Assembly (NCBI GenBank): GCA_951812965.1
Contig: OX638341.1
Location: 248,001-312,000 of the forward strand
DNA from: an uncultured Pseudohongiella sp.
GTDB lineage: Bacteria; Pseudomonadota; Gammaproteobacteria; Pseudomonadales; Pseudohongiellaceae
Direction of reading: 5' to 3'
Length of the DNA stretch: 64,000 nucleotides
Within the stretch, counting starts at the first letter, position 1. Each line of letters opens with the position of its first letter. Positions 9,232 through 19,313 of the stretch are shown here, piece after piece. Below the pieces are notes generated by a model that did not search any database, was not told where the DNA came from, and saw only the letters and a program-made list of their open reading frames with translations. A program made the position numbers and the translations under genes.

Positions 9232-9723
9232 CTATAAGGCGAGCAATCGTATGCTTTGTATGCAAAGGGCGGCCATTATACCCGCAACGACATCGTCGAG
9301 CATGATGCCAAGACCGCCTCCGATATTACGGTCGAGCCATTTGATCGGCCAGGGTTTGAAGATGTCCAGCAGGCGGAACAGCAGCAATCCCGCCGGCACC
9401 CAATACCAACCGGCGGGAATAAGCGCCAGGGTAATCCAGCAACCGGCGAATTCATCCCAGACGATGCCGGGACGGTCGCCGCCGCTCAGCCGCGCCGCGC
9501 TGCGGCCGCAGATCCAGATGCCGGCCGCTGACGCGGCGCAGATCAGCAGTATCGCAAGCGGCAGCGGCGGAGCCGGGAGAGCCAGCCAGATCGCGGCGGC
9601 CGCCAGGGTGCCCGCGGTGCCGGGCGCCCAGGGCGACAGCCCGCTGCCGAAGCCGAAAGCCAGCAGATCCACCGGCCGCGCCAGCAATTCCCTGAATGAA
9701 GGATTCGGATCGACTTCACTCAT
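9232..9723 (-). CDS. pgpA: Phosphatidylglycerophosphatase A
   Basis: PgpA (about 163 residues) removes the 3-phosphate of phosphatidylglycerophosphate in the inner membrane to yield phosphatidylglycerol. The protein begins with the family stretch FGFGSGLSPWAPGTAGTL. It has IVWDEFAGCWITL with the acidic residues expected for catalysis, then LFRLLDIFKPWPIKWLD and a C-terminal LDDVVAGIMAAL, with three to four hydrophobic segments. I used the ATG at 9723 (MSEVDPNPSF); ten further codons to 9753 are open. ThiL, a common neighbour of PgpA, is at 25 kb here. The gene is 30 bp upstream of ribA on the same strand and probably co-transcribed. Confidence 0.93.
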   Translation of the reverse strand: MSEVDPNPSFRELLARPVDLLAFGFGSGLSPWAPGTAGTLAAAAIWLALPAPPLPLAILLICAASAAGIWICGRSAARLSGGDRPGIVWDEFAGCWITLALIPAGWYWVPAGLLLFRLLDIFKPWPIKWLDRNIGGGLGIMLDDVVAGIMAALCIQSIRLLAL

Positions 9724-10071
9724 GCGCCGCACCGCCGAAATGATCAAAGGCATAAAGATACACAGTTAACTCCAAGATTTGATGCAATACGGTCAACGAC
9801 CACTCGCGGGGCAGATTATCCAACAAGTGTTTGTGTAACCGCGACGGTGCCCTCGACTTTGAAAACGCAAGCCATTGTATCCGGCTTCATGCGGTCGTAG
9901 CCCGAAACCTCCAATCGTCTAACCACCCGAAAGGGTTGGTTCGGCTTGTCTAAACAGTGTCGAACCGTGCCGCTTACTACCCTTTTGTGCGGTTTGTTCC
10001 GCTGCGGCTGCCTCGGATAATCGAGCAATACTTTGGGCCAGGATTCGCATACCGCGACGAGGAGCAAACCA
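9724..10071. other. Divergent intergenic region before the TonB-receptor gene
   Basis: This 348-bp stretch separates pgpA (minus) from the catabolic cluster (plus) and should hold both promoters. One small hairpin is visible at 9921-9941 (AACCACCC, GAAA loop, GGGTTGGTT with one bulge). A GAGGAG ribosome-binding site is at 10059-10064. No confident -35/-10 pair, operator or riboswitch could be assigned. An open frame on the minus strand (9816-10133) has no recognisable protein features. Confidence 0.5.
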
Positions 10072-12393
10072 ATGATCGATAGCCGAATCAAGATTATCAG
10101 CGTTGCTGTTCTATGGGTAATTGCCTTTGGCACAGTGGCGCAGGATGAACCGCAAGATCAAGAGGAATTGGAAGAAATCCTGGTAACGGCGCGTAGGGTT
10201 GAAGAAAGAATCCAGGAAGCGCCTATCACCGTGAACGCGTTTACCGCAGCGCAGATCGAGGATGCCGGCATCATCCAGACTGCGGATTTCATTCAACTCA
10301 CGCCGAATGTGACGCTGGCGGAATCCCAGACCATGGGAACCTCTTTTCTCACGGTGCGAGGACTGAGCCGTGTTCGCAACGGCGAACTCCCAGTGGCGGT
10401 GGTTGTGGACGATGTGCTGATCGTTAATGCCAGACAATTCATCAGCCAGGTTTTCGATGTGCGCCAAATTGAGGTGGTGAAGGGTCCCCAAGGCGCACTC
10501 TACGGGCGAAACGCGACTAACGGCGCGATCATCATCACCACCAATCCACCGGCAACCGAGCCTGAAGGCTATGTCAAGATGAGCTATGGCACAGCGGACG
10601 AGGTGGGCGTCGAGGCGTCCTACAGCGCGCCGCTTTCGGAGAATCTGGCATTTCGGTTGTCAGGGCGGGTGCTTGATCGTGACGGCTATTTCGAAAACGT
10701 GACCCTGCAAGACGAAGTGGACCCTTTCAGCGACAGGACGCTCCGGGGCCGCTTGAGTTGGACACCGAGTTCGGAGTTGTTTGTCGACCTGAAGGCCCAG
10801 TTCTCGAAGCATAAAGGTAAAGGCATAGGGTTTCATTGGCCGGGAGCAGCCAACTTCGAAGTATTCGGTGTTTTCCTGGGGACCGGGGCGGAACTCGGGG
10901 TTACGCCGGAGCAGGTAAATCTGGAAGGCGCCAACCTCGTGAACCTACCGTACGTAGCCAACAATCCTGACCGCGGTTTTCGCGACACCTCAAACGTGTC
11001 GCTCAAGATTGATCGGGAGTTTGGCTCCTCCACGTTTAAATCCGTCACTACTGTCGACAGGCTGGAAGCTTCGGCTGTCGCCGACCGCGCGCCCTATCTC
11101 TCCTACTTTGACGGCACCCAGCATACATACGTCGATGTAGATGGATGGAGTCAGGAATTCAGGGTCGAGACCGAATTAAGCGACCGGTTGCGTGCGCAGG
11201 CGGGCGCCTATTTTCTGTCATGGGAACGGCTTCGCACTACCGCCTCGGGGGTCGACACGGGGCTGGGAATCAAGCGCCCGACGACCGTGCCGGAATTCGA
11301 GAGCAGCACGAATCCAACCGGGACGGCGCCTGGCAACTTCCTCTCGTTTCTTGAGGACAGTTCCGCCTGGGCGGTGTTCGCCAGCTTGGACTACGACCTC
11401 ACCGATGCCCTCACCCTGTCGTTAGCCGCGCGTCAAGACGAAGAAACACGCGAGCAGAATGTCAATCAATACAATACGGCCGGACGCGTCTACAATCTGC
11501 AATTCAACGGCGTTAACCAGCCTTATACCGCCGCAGCCTGTTCCGATTCTCCAGACGATGTCCACAATGCCAATTGCGGGGCCTATGCAACTTTCGATGA
11601 ACTGCTGAGTCACACTCGTCCATTGAGCGATACGAACGAAAAGACTTTCAGCAAGTTTCAGCCGAAGATCACGCTGGGATATCAACTCTCGGACGAAATC
11701 AATTTTTACGGAAGCTGGGGCATAGGTTACCGCGCGGGGCAATATAACTACCCCGGTATCAGCGCTTTCAGTCTCTCGAAGGATGTCATCGACCAAGAGG
11801 AGAACAGCGCATTCGAATTAGGGGTAAAGACGCAGTTTGGCGGACTCACGCTGAATGCGGCCTGGTTTGATTCTTCAGTGGACAACACGCAGTACTTCCC
11901 TTTTGATGGGCAAGCGTTCGTACAGGTCTTCGAAGATATCGACAAGGCCGAACTTAGCGGATTCGAAATTGAGGCGATATGGCGAGCCAGCGGAAATCTG
12001 GATATCTATGCCGCATACGGCAGTACCGACAGCGAAATCACCGCCTACGCGGAACGACCGCAAACCGTAGGAAACGACCTACCTTACGTCGCGGATGGGA
12101 CATTCAATTCGGGCGCGCAATTTCGTGTCGACGCCGGCAACGGACTGACGTTTTTCGCCCGCGCGGATTATGAATGGCGAGGTGAACAGTATTGGACCCC
12201 GGAGAATACGCATCCGCGGGATTCGCTGAGCCTGATCAATCTGCGTTTCGGGCTCGAAGGCTCCGACTGGACCTTGTCGGCGTACGTCAACAACGCGACC
12301 GACGAGATTTATAACTCGGAAATCGTAACGCCGCTGTTCGTGCATCCTGCTGTGCCGCGCATCTGGCGCATCGACTATCGCTTCAACTTCTAG
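10072..12393 (+). CDS. TonB-dependent outer-membrane receptor
   Basis: This 773-residue receptor imports a substrate across the outer membrane using TonB energy. A short Sec signal (IKIISVAVLWVIAFGTVAQ) is followed by a TonB box, EEILVTARR, and a plug domain (TADFIQLTPNVTL; VVKGPQGALYGRNATNGAI). A 22-strand-type barrel then ends in WRIDYRFNF, the usual C-terminal phenylalanine signature. The overall style is that of the large CirA/FecA-like receptors of gammaproteobacteria. The ATG at 10072 was chosen for its GAGGAG site. It heads the hydantoin-type cluster with a 9-bp gap to hyuA, so the ligand is probably a hydantoin, oxoproline or related cyclic amide. That substrate is inferred from position only. 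Confidence 0.92.
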   Translation: MIDSRIKIISVAVLWVIAFGTVAQDEPQDQEELEEILVTARRVEERIQEAPITVNAFTAAQIEDAGIIQTADFIQLTPNVTLAESQTMGTSFLTVRGLSRVRNGELPVAVVVDDVLIVNARQFISQVFDVRQIEVVKGPQGALYGRNATNGAIIITTNPPATEPEGYVKMSYGTADEVGVEASYSAPLSENLAFRLSGRVLDRDGYFENVTLQDEVDPFSDRTLRGRLSWTPSSELFVDLKAQFSKHKGKGIGFHWPGAANFEVFGVFLGTGAELGVTPEQVNLEGANLVNLPYVANNPDRGFRDTSNVSLKIDREFGSSTFKSVTTVDRLEASAVADRAPYLSYFDGTQHTYVDVDGWSQEFRVETELSDRLRAQAGAYFLSWERLRTTASGVDTGLGIKRPTTVPEFESSTNPTGTAPGNFLSFLEDSSAWAVFASLDYDLTDALTLSLAARQDEETREQNVNQYNTAGRVYNLQFNGVNQPYTAAACSDSPDDVHNANCGAYATFDELLSHTRPLSDTNEKTFSKFQPKITLGYQLSDEINFYGSWGIGYRAGQYNYPGISAFSLSKDVIDQEENSAFELGVKTQFGGLTLNAAWFDSSVDNTQYFPFDGQAFVQVFEDIDKAELSGFEIEAIWRASGNLDIYAAYGSTDSEITAYAERPQTVGNDLPYVADGTFNSGAQFRVDAGNGLTFFARADYEWRGEQYWTPENTHPRDSLSLINLRFGLEGSDWTLSAYVNNATDEIYNSEIVTPLFVHPAVPRIWRIDYRFNF

Positions 12394-12402
12394 GGGTCCA
12401 GT

Positions 12403-14484
12403 ATGACAACTTTTCGAGCGGCCAGCGATGTTGGAGGCACGTTCACGGACCTCGTGTTTTATTCCGTTGACGAAGAAACGGAGGCATGCGGCCCCGTGTG
12501 TGCTGCGAAAACCGATACGACACCGCCAAACTTTGAAAAGGGAGTCATCGCTTCCTTGAAGAAAGCTTCGCTTTCACCTGCGAATCTGTCGTTTTTTGCC
12601 CATGGAACCACCGTGGTCATCAACGCGCTGACCGAAAAAAAAGGCGTGAAGACCGCCTTGCTTACAACAAAGGGCTTCCGCGACGTGCTGGAGATTGCCA
12701 GGGGAAACCGACCTGACCTGTTCAATTTTAATTTTCGTAAACCGAAGCCCTTCGTCGAAAGGTACTTGCGGGCCGAACTTGACGAACGGATCGATTACAA
12801 GGGCAAGCTGCTGCGGGAAGTAGATCTCGAACCGTTGCCGGAACTGGTGGAGCACTTTCGTTCGCATCAGGTGGAGGCCATCGCCGTATGCTTTCTCCAT
12901 TCCTACGCCAATACGCAAAACGAGCGGCTGGCGGTCGAACGCATAAACCAACTCTGGCCCGAAGTCTCGGTGCTGGCCTCCCACGAAATCAGCCGCGAAT
13001 GGCGGGAGTACGAGCGAACCAATACCACGGTGCTCGCGGCCTACGTTCATCCGATCGCCAACCGCTATATCGACTCCCTGGAAAAGCAGCTTCGCGTGGA
13101 CGGGTTCCGGGGCAAGGCGTTCATAATGCAGTCGAATGGCGGCATCGCCACTGTGCAGGCCGCCAAAGCCAACCCCATCGCAATGGTGGAGTCGGGTCCG
13201 GCCAGCGGAATTTTCGCCGCGGCCTATCTCGGCAGAGTCATCGGTGAAAAGAATCTGATCGTGCTCGACATCGGCGGGACCACCGCCAAATGCGCACTGA
13301 TCGAAAACGGCGAAGTCAAAGTCGGCACCGATTACCACATCGGCAAAACCCGCAAGAATCCTGGCTATCCCATCCAGACCCCAGTGTCCGAGATCGTCGA
13401 GATCGGCAATGGCGGCGGCTCCATCGCGTGGGTGGACGAAGGCGGCAAGTTGCACGTGGGGCCTCAGTCCGCCGGCGCGGATCCGGGGCCGGCAGCTTAT
13501 GGCAAGGGAGGAGAAAACCCTACAACCACCGATGCCAATCTGGTGCTTGGGCGTATTGACCCGAACAGTTTCGTCGGAGGGGAAATCGAGCCGGATTGGA
13601 CCACCGTCGACCGGGCGTTTGAGCCGCTGCAGGATCGCCTGGGCATTGATCGGGAAGCGTTGGCCCGGGGTGTTATTCGAATCGCCAACGCCAATATGAC
13701 CAATGCCCTGCGTCTCGTTTCCACCAATAAGGGATACGACCCCCGCGACTTCGCCCTGATCGCCTTTGGCGGCGGCGGCGCCATGCACGCGTTGGCGTTG
13801 GCCGAAGAATTGAAAGTGCCGCGGGTCATCGTTCCGGTCAACTCGGCCGTGTTCTCCGCCTGGGGAATGCTGCTTACCGATCTGCGGCGTGATTACTTGC
13901 AGACCCGACCGATTCCAATGGAAACGGCAAACGCGAACGCCGTGGCGGATACTTTCGCCGCAATGATCGCTCAAGCGAAGAAAGACTATGCCGACGAGGG
14001 CATTTCCGCACCGCGGATTACCTTCGAGTACCACGCGGATATGCGCTATGAAGGCCAGGAGCACACGGTAAAGGTGGCCTTGCCCATTCAGCATCCGAAA
14101 GAGCCTTTCGATGTCGATGAATCGATTGCGAGATTTCACGACGCACACGAACAACGCTACACCTATCGGCTTGATACCGGTGTTCAACTTGTGAACTTCC
14201 ACCTGGTTTCGGTCGTCCCCGTTCCAAAACCGGAGCTTTTACCCAAACCCGTAACCGGCCGAACTCTGGCGCAAGCTTCGCTGCAGCGGCGCAAGGTTGA
14301 TTTCGACAAGCACGGCATACATGACGCCGCCATCTACGACGGGCTCGCTCTGGAACCCGGCATGACCTTCACAGGTCCGGCCGTCGTACAGGAACCCGCG
14401 GTAACGCTTGTGGTCGCGCCGGGGCACGAAGTTTCCGTGGACGACTACGGCAACTATCACGTGACAACGAATCTTGAGGATTGA
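12403..14484 (+). CDS. hyuA: Hydantoinase/oxoprolinase A-type subunit (HyuA)
   Basis: This 693-residue protein belongs to the ATP-dependent N-methylhydantoinase A / 5-oxoprolinase / acetone carboxylase beta family. An N-terminal glycine-rich segment DVGGTFTDLVFYS is followed by the kinase-like core with LDIGGTTAKCALIENG and VEIGNGGGSIAWVDEGG. A C-terminal domain begins near GFGGGGAMHALALAE. The family uses ATP to phosphorylate a cyclic amide so that the HyuB partner can open it. The partner genes follow at gaps of 3 and 23 bp. The exact substrate (hydantoin, N-methylhydantoin, 5-oxoproline) cannot be read from the sequence. Confidence 0.9.
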   Translation: MTTFRAASDVGGTFTDLVFYSVDEETEACGPVCAAKTDTTPPNFEKGVIASLKKASLSPANLSFFAHGTTVVINALTEKKGVKTALLTTKGFRDVLEIARGNRPDLFNFNFRKPKPFVERYLRAELDERIDYKGKLLREVDLEPLPELVEHFRSHQVEAIAVCFLHSYANTQNERLAVERINQLWPEVSVLASHEISREWREYERTNTTVLAAYVHPIANRYIDSLEKQLRVDGFRGKAFIMQSNGGIATVQAAKANPIAMVESGPASGIFAAAYLGRVIGEKNLIVLDIGGTTAKCALIENGEVKVGTDYHIGKTRKNPGYPIQTPVSEIVEIGNGGGSIAWVDEGGKLHVGPQSAGADPGPAAYGKGGENPTTTDANLVLGRIDPNSFVGGEIEPDWTTVDRAFEPLQDRLGIDREALARGVIRIANANMTNALRLVSTNKGYDPRDFALIAFGGGGAMHALALAEELKVPRVIVPVNSAVFSAWGMLLTDLRRDYLQTRPIPMETANANAVADTFAAMIAQAKKDYADEGISAPRITFEYHADMRYEGQEHTVKVALPIQHPKEPFDVDESIARFHDAHEQRYTYRLDTGVQLVNFHLVSVVPVPKPELLPKPVTGRTLAQASLQRRKVDFDKHGIHDAAIYDGLALEPGMTFTGPAVVQEPAVTLVVAPGHEVSVDDYGNYHVTTNLED

Positions 14485-14487
14485 CCG

Positions 14488-16161
14488 ATGACAACAGACG
14501 TATTTACAACGGAAATCATCAAGGACGCATTGGTTGCGGTCGGCGAGGAAATGTTCAATGCCGTAATCCGCACCTCGATGAGCCCCATAATTTATGAGAC
14601 CACCGACTTTGCCGTCGGCGTAACAGATGCGACAGGAAACCTGCTTGGCCAGGGCAATGGCGTCACCGCGTTTCTGGCCACGCTCGACACCGCTGTGCAA
14701 AGTGTGCTGGAACACTATCCCGCCGCGGGAGACATTCTGCCGGGCGACGTGATTATCACCAATTCGCCCTATTCCGGCGGCGGCACCCATCTATCGGACG
14801 TGGTTATCGTCCTGCCGGTATTTCATGACGGCGAGTTGATCGCGTTCACGGTCAACAAGGCTCATTGGACCGAAGTTGGCGGCGCGCAGCCGGGCAGCGT
14901 TTCCACGGAAGCAACGGAAATATTCCAGGAGGGATTACATTTCAGATTCCTCAAGCTGTACGAGGAAGGACGGCTGAATCGATCTCTGGTGCAATTGATC
15001 CGGGACAACGTGCGACTGCCGGATTCGACCATTGGCGACATGCACGCCGGCGTTGCCGCCGCGAGGGTCGGCGGCAGGCGCATTCTCGAATTGGTGGACA
15101 AATACGGACGCGACGACCTGCTGTCGGCGATGGATTCGCTGCTCGCCTATGGCGAACGCATGACGCTCGCTGAACTGTCCAAGCTCCCGCACGGCGTTTA
15201 CGAGGCCACAGACGTGGTCGAAGACGACGGGCTCGGCAACGGACCATTCACGATCCGGGTAAAAGTCTCGGTCACCGGCCAAAAGTTGATCGCCGATTTT
15301 TCCGGCACCTCGTCCCAGGCGCCCGGCCCCGTAAATTGCTCATACACAGGGCTCGTAACCGGCGCCAGATGCCTGTTCAAGGCGGTTACAAATCCGGATA
15401 TTCCGGCGAACGGCGGCAGTTTCCGCCCACTCGAAGTCGTTTGCCCGGAAGGCACCATAGTCTCGGCATGCTCCCCCGCGCCCGTTTCCCTTTACTACGA
15501 GTCATTGATAGCCGCCATCGACGTCATGTGGAAAGCGCTCGCACCAGTGCTCCCGCACAGTCTTACCGCGGGGCACCAGCGTAGCGTCGGCGCCACATTC
15601 ATTTCCGGCGCGCATCCGGAAACCGGCGACCTCTTCGTCATGGGAGAACCTTTGGTCGGAGGCTGGGGGGCGTCGCTGGGACTCGACGGAGACAACGGGC
15701 AGTTCTGCTGCGGCAACGGAGAAACCTACAATATCCCGGTAGAACTGTTCGAAAGCCGTTATGGACTGCGAGTCGAACAATACGCCTTCAACATGGAAGG
15801 CGGCGGAGCGGGGCAGTTTCGGGGCGGCAGAGGCGTAGTTACCGATTACCGCGTCGTCTCCGACGAGGCGTTTCTCACCTACGCGGCCAGCCGAACCGAA
15901 AGCAGACCCTGGAGTCTTGCCGGAGGTTCCGAGGGTAGTACGAACTACGCGCAGATCTTGCGGGCCGGCGGTCAGGTCGAGCGTTTCGGGATGTGCACCA
16001 CGGTACGCGCGGCGAAAGACGAGATAATTCGCCTGACCACGGCCAACGGCGGTGGTTACGGCGTTGCCAGCGCAAGAGAACCAGACGCCATTGAACAGGA
16101 TCTGCTCAACGGCTATATCACGCCCGAACAAGCCAGGAGCGAGTATGGCCTTGAGCGCTGA
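14488..16161 (+). CDS. hyuB: Hydantoinase/oxoprolinase B-type subunit, copy 1 (HyuB)
   Basis: This 557-residue protein is a HyuB-family subunit that works with HyuA to hydrolyse a cyclic amide bond. Family landmarks are TNSPYSGGGTHLSDVV, VNKAHWTEVGGAQPGSV, and the C-terminal GGAGQFRGGRGVVTDYR and TTANGGGYGVAS stretches. GAGGA lies 9 bases before the ATG. It begins 3 bp after the hyuA stop. A second, clearly diverged HyuB follows at 16185, so the cluster has one A subunit and two B subunits. They may form alternative complexes or a heteromer. Confidence 0.9.
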   Translation: MTTDVFTTEIIKDALVAVGEEMFNAVIRTSMSPIIYETTDFAVGVTDATGNLLGQGNGVTAFLATLDTAVQSVLEHYPAAGDILPGDVIITNSPYSGGGTHLSDVVIVLPVFHDGELIAFTVNKAHWTEVGGAQPGSVSTEATEIFQEGLHFRFLKLYEEGRLNRSLVQLIRDNVRLPDSTIGDMHAGVAAARVGGRRILELVDKYGRDDLLSAMDSLLAYGERMTLAELSKLPHGVYEATDVVEDDGLGNGPFTIRVKVSVTGQKLIADFSGTSSQAPGPVNCSYTGLVTGARCLFKAVTNPDIPANGGSFRPLEVVCPEGTIVSACSPAPVSLYYESLIAAIDVMWKALAPVLPHSLTAGHQRSVGATFISGAHPETGDLFVMGEPLVGGWGASLGLDGDNGQFCCGNGETYNIPVELFESRYGLRVEQYAFNMEGGGAGQFRGGRGVVTDYRVVSDEAFLTYAASRTESRPWSLAGGSEGSTNYAQILRAGGQVERFGMCTTVRAAKDEIIRLTTANGGGYGVASAREPDAIEQDLLNGYITPEQARSEYGLER

Positions 16162-16184
16162 CCGCCGCCGCTCATGAAACCATC

Positions 16185-17879
16185 GTGAACGACGCATTCC
16201 GCGACAACAGTGATCTGGATCCGTTCACGGTCGAGATCATTCAACTCTCGCTCACCGCCATCACCGATGAGATGTTTTCGTCAATGGCCCGCGCCGCGAT
16301 GAGTTCCGTGATTTATGAAGTGCTGGATTTCGGTGTCGCCATCACCGACGCGAGGGGCGAACTTGCCAGCGCGGGCGCTGGAATTCCCAGTTTTGTCGGC
16401 ATGTTGGACCCCGCCGTGAAGGCCGTCATCGCGAAGTACGCCGGGGCCATTCGCGACGGCGACGTATTCATCTCAAACGATCCGTACACCGGAGGCGTGA
16501 GCCACATCAACGATGTCTCGCTGACTATGCCGGTTTTCCACGAAGACAGGCTTGTCGCCTGGACCGCCAGCAAGGGACATTGGCTCGACCTGGGTGGAAT
16601 GTCGCCCGGCTCCCTGTCACCGGCGGCGACGGAACTTTTTCAGGAAGGCTTGATCCTGCCCGATGTGCGCCTGTTCAAGGCGGGTGCGGCGGTGGAACCC
16701 GTATTCGACATCATCCGCGCGAACAGCCGATTGCCCGACCAATGCATCGGCGATCTTTGGGCGGGTATCAGCGCTCTTCGAACCGGTGAGCGACGCTTGC
16801 GCGAACTTTGCCGCAAATACGGCGCGAGTTCAGTGGAACTGGCGATTCGCGCTTATCTCGAATACGGCGAGCGTTTATCGCGACTAGGCATGAAAACGCT
16901 CCCGAAAGGACGCTTTGAAGCGGTGGATCACTTGGATGACGGACGACTCATCCGCGTCGAGGTCACCATTACGGAAGACACTTTTGTCGTTGATTTGCGC
17001 GACAACCCCATGCAAGACAAAGGTCCGGTCAATTCCACCGTAAACAGCACCCGGGTCAGCGCCCAAGCCGTTTTCAAAGGAGTCGCGGCCCCCGCGCACT
17101 GGGCAAACGCGGGCAGCTTCAGGCCGCTCAAATTGCTGACAACCCCCGGTACGCTGTTCCACGCCCAGGCACCGGCGCCGGTGGGGTTGTATTACGAAAA
17201 CAAAATCCGTTCCGCGGACCTGATCTGCAAGGCCCTGGCGCCGCACATGCCTGAGCTTATGCCAGCGGGACATTTTTGTTCGATCTGCGCGACGCTGATT
17301 CGAAGCGAGGACGTGAACGGCGCCGACCGCACTTTCATCGAGCCCGAAGTAGGCGGTTGGGGCGCGAGCGCATTGAAGGACGGAGAAAACGCGCAATTTT
17401 CCGCATCCCATGGCGACACTTTCAACTGCCCTGTGGAAATCAACGAGGCCCGCAACGGAATCGAAGTGGAACGCCTGGAATTGAACGCCGAAAGCGGCGG
17501 CGCGGGCCGCTACCGCGGAGGGAAAGGAATCGATTTGCGTTATCGCATTCTCGGCAAGAGGGCTTGGCTGACCGCCGAATTTTCCCGCAGGGTCACGCCC
17601 CCTTGGGGGATCGCCGGCGGGCGTGACGGTTCCCGCAATCGGCTCGAACTGTTAAGACGCGACGGGGAAATGCTTGAGTTGGCAAGCGCGGCCAACCTGG
17701 AACTCGGTCAAGGCGATATCGTCCGGATAGTCACGGCCAACGGCGGCGGCTTCGGCGACCCGCAGCTCCGTCCAGACGCGGAAATAATTTCGGACCTCAG
17801 GGACGGCTACATCGGGTCGGAAGAGGCAGTGAACGACTACGGACTGGAAATCCGCGCCACCGATACCCGCCGCCAGTGA
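16185..17879 (+). CDS. Hydantoinase/oxoprolinase B-type subunit, copy 2 (HyuB paralogue)
   Basis: This 564-residue HyuB paralogue shares the layout of copy 1 (NDPYTGGVSHINDVSL; SKGHWLDLGGMSPGSL; GGAGRYRGGKGIDLRYR; TANGGGFGDPQLR) but is only moderately similar to it. This suggests an old duplication or separate acquisition with a different specificity. The start appears to be GTG at 16185, since the nearby ATG at 16174 is out of frame. It is 23 bp after copy 1 and 35 bp before the MFS gene on the same strand, so it is part of the same operon. Confidence 0.88.
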   Translation: MNDAFRDNSDLDPFTVEIIQLSLTAITDEMFSSMARAAMSSVIYEVLDFGVAITDARGELASAGAGIPSFVGMLDPAVKAVIAKYAGAIRDGDVFISNDPYTGGVSHINDVSLTMPVFHEDRLVAWTASKGHWLDLGGMSPGSLSPAATELFQEGLILPDVRLFKAGAAVEPVFDIIRANSRLPDQCIGDLWAGISALRTGERRLRELCRKYGASSVELAIRAYLEYGERLSRLGMKTLPKGRFEAVDHLDDGRLIRVEVTITEDTFVVDLRDNPMQDKGPVNSTVNSTRVSAQAVFKGVAAPAHWANAGSFRPLKLLTTPGTLFHAQAPAPVGLYYENKIRSADLICKALAPHMPELMPAGHFCSICATLIRSEDVNGADRTFIEPEVGGWGASALKDGENAQFSASHGDTFNCPVEINEARNGIEVERLELNAESGGAGRYRGGKGIDLRYRILGKRAWLTAEFSRRVTPPWGIAGGRDGSRNRLELLRRDGEMLELASAANLELGQGDIVRIVTANGGGFGDPQLRPDAEIISDLRDGYIGSEEAVNDYGLEIRATDTRRQ

Positions 17880-17914
17880 CCTGGCTCCATCGATAACGCA
17901 ACAAGTTTCCACAC

Positions 17915-19291
17915 ATGCCTTCCACACAACATTCAGCCCGGCAACCGCCATCGGCCAAAGGTTCGCACGAATACCCAAGTCAAACCTACGCCTGGTATGT
18001 GGTCGCGGTCCTCATGTTCGCGTACATCGTCGCCTATGTGGACCGTTCGATCCTCACCCTGCTGGTCGACCCGATAAAACAGGACATCGGGGTTTCCGAT
18101 ACACAAGTCAGTCTTTTACACGGCTTTGCATTCGTGATCTTCTATACGTTGATGGGTTTTCCCATCGGTCGGCTGGTGGACCGGCGCCATCGCGTCGGCA
18201 TCATTGCCGCAGGCGTTGCTCTCTGGTCGTTGATGACCGCGGCGTGCGGCGGCGCCAAGACGTTCACGCATCTATTTCTGGCGCGGATTGGCGTGGGGTT
18301 CGGGGAAGCGGCCCTCAATCCGGCCGCTTATTCGCTTATCGCCGATTACTTCAGACCCGGGCTTATCTCCAGAGCCAGCAGCACTTATGTCATGGGCACT
18401 TATCTTGGCTTTGGAATCGCCTATATAGTCGGCGGAGCGCTCGTAGCCGCAGTCGCCGACACGCCCGATCTGATCTTGCCGATCATCGGCGCGGTCAGGC
18501 CGTGGCAAATGATTTTCTTCTATGTCGCGGCGCCGGGCGCGCTGGTATTGATTCTGCTGTTTACGATCAGGGAACCAGCGCGCAAGGAACTGCTGCGCTC
18601 CACTTCAGGGGAAATTAGGGGTGGCGTTACGCTCGCCGAGTTTGGCGGGTTTCTCAGGTTGAACGCCGGCACCTTCACCGCCCATGCCGTTGGTTTTGGC
18701 TGCCTCGGCTTGCTGGTCAACGGCATGGCGCTGTGGACTCCCACCTTCCTGGCGAGAACCTATGGTTGGCAGATCTCTGAGGCGGGCGTCGCCTACGGGA
18801 TATTGTTGCTCGTTTTCGGCGGCTCGGGCGTGTATCTGGGCGGCTGGCTGGCGGACCGATTCGACCGCGACGGCCGTATCGGCGGCCCGTTTATCACCGC
18901 CTCGCTTTGCGCCCTGGGCGTAATTGCGCCCGCGGCCATTTATCCGTTGATGCCAACCGCCGAACTGTCGCTGCTCCTCATGGCGCCCATGATACTGTGC
19001 TCAAGCGCCCCTTGGGGCGTCGCGGTTTCGGCGCTGCAGCAAATCGCCCCCAACTAAATGCGCGGTCAGGTGGGGGCCTTTTACCTCTTCACGGTAAACC
19101 TGATTGGAATCGGCCTTGGACCAACGCTGGTCGCGCTCTTGACTGACTACTGGTTTCGAGACCCGGCGGCGCTCCGCTATTCGATGGTCGCGGTTTCGGG
19201 AACAGCCGCGGTCCTGGCGGCGGCGTCTCTCGGTTGGGGACTGACACACTTCAAGGCCAGCCTGGATCGAGCCCGGGGTTGGCAACAATAG
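17915..19291 (+). pseudogene. MFS transporter (spinster-like) with an in-frame TAA
   Basis: The frame codes for a 12-TM-type major facilitator. It begins MPSTQHSARQ, has the family loop GRLVDRRHRVG, and has many hydrophobic helices through residue 380. A TAA at 19055-19057 interrupts the conserved IAPN-x-MRGQV segment. The same frame then continues as MRGQVGAFYLF and GLGPTLVALLTDYW to a normal end at 19291. The intact relative at 59008 has RMRAMGTAVLLF at this position. One base change, such as CAA to TAA, would explain it. It could be a recent pseudogene, readthrough, reinitiation at the ATG directly after TAA, or a sequencing error. Its place in the hydantoin cluster suggests a role in uptake or export of the substrate or product. 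Confidence 0.82.
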
Positions 19292-19313
19292 TTTTCGGCG
19301 CGGAGGCGAAAAC

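Noticed and set aside
9816..10133. 105-residue frame on the minus strand upstream of the TonB receptor
   Set aside because: It overlaps the receptor's start, has no ribosome-binding site and shows no protein family features.
12574..14202. 542-residue frame on the minus strand over hyuA
   Set aside because: It is antisense to a well-supported HyuA gene and has no recognisable motif. Long antisense frames are common in GC-rich DNA.
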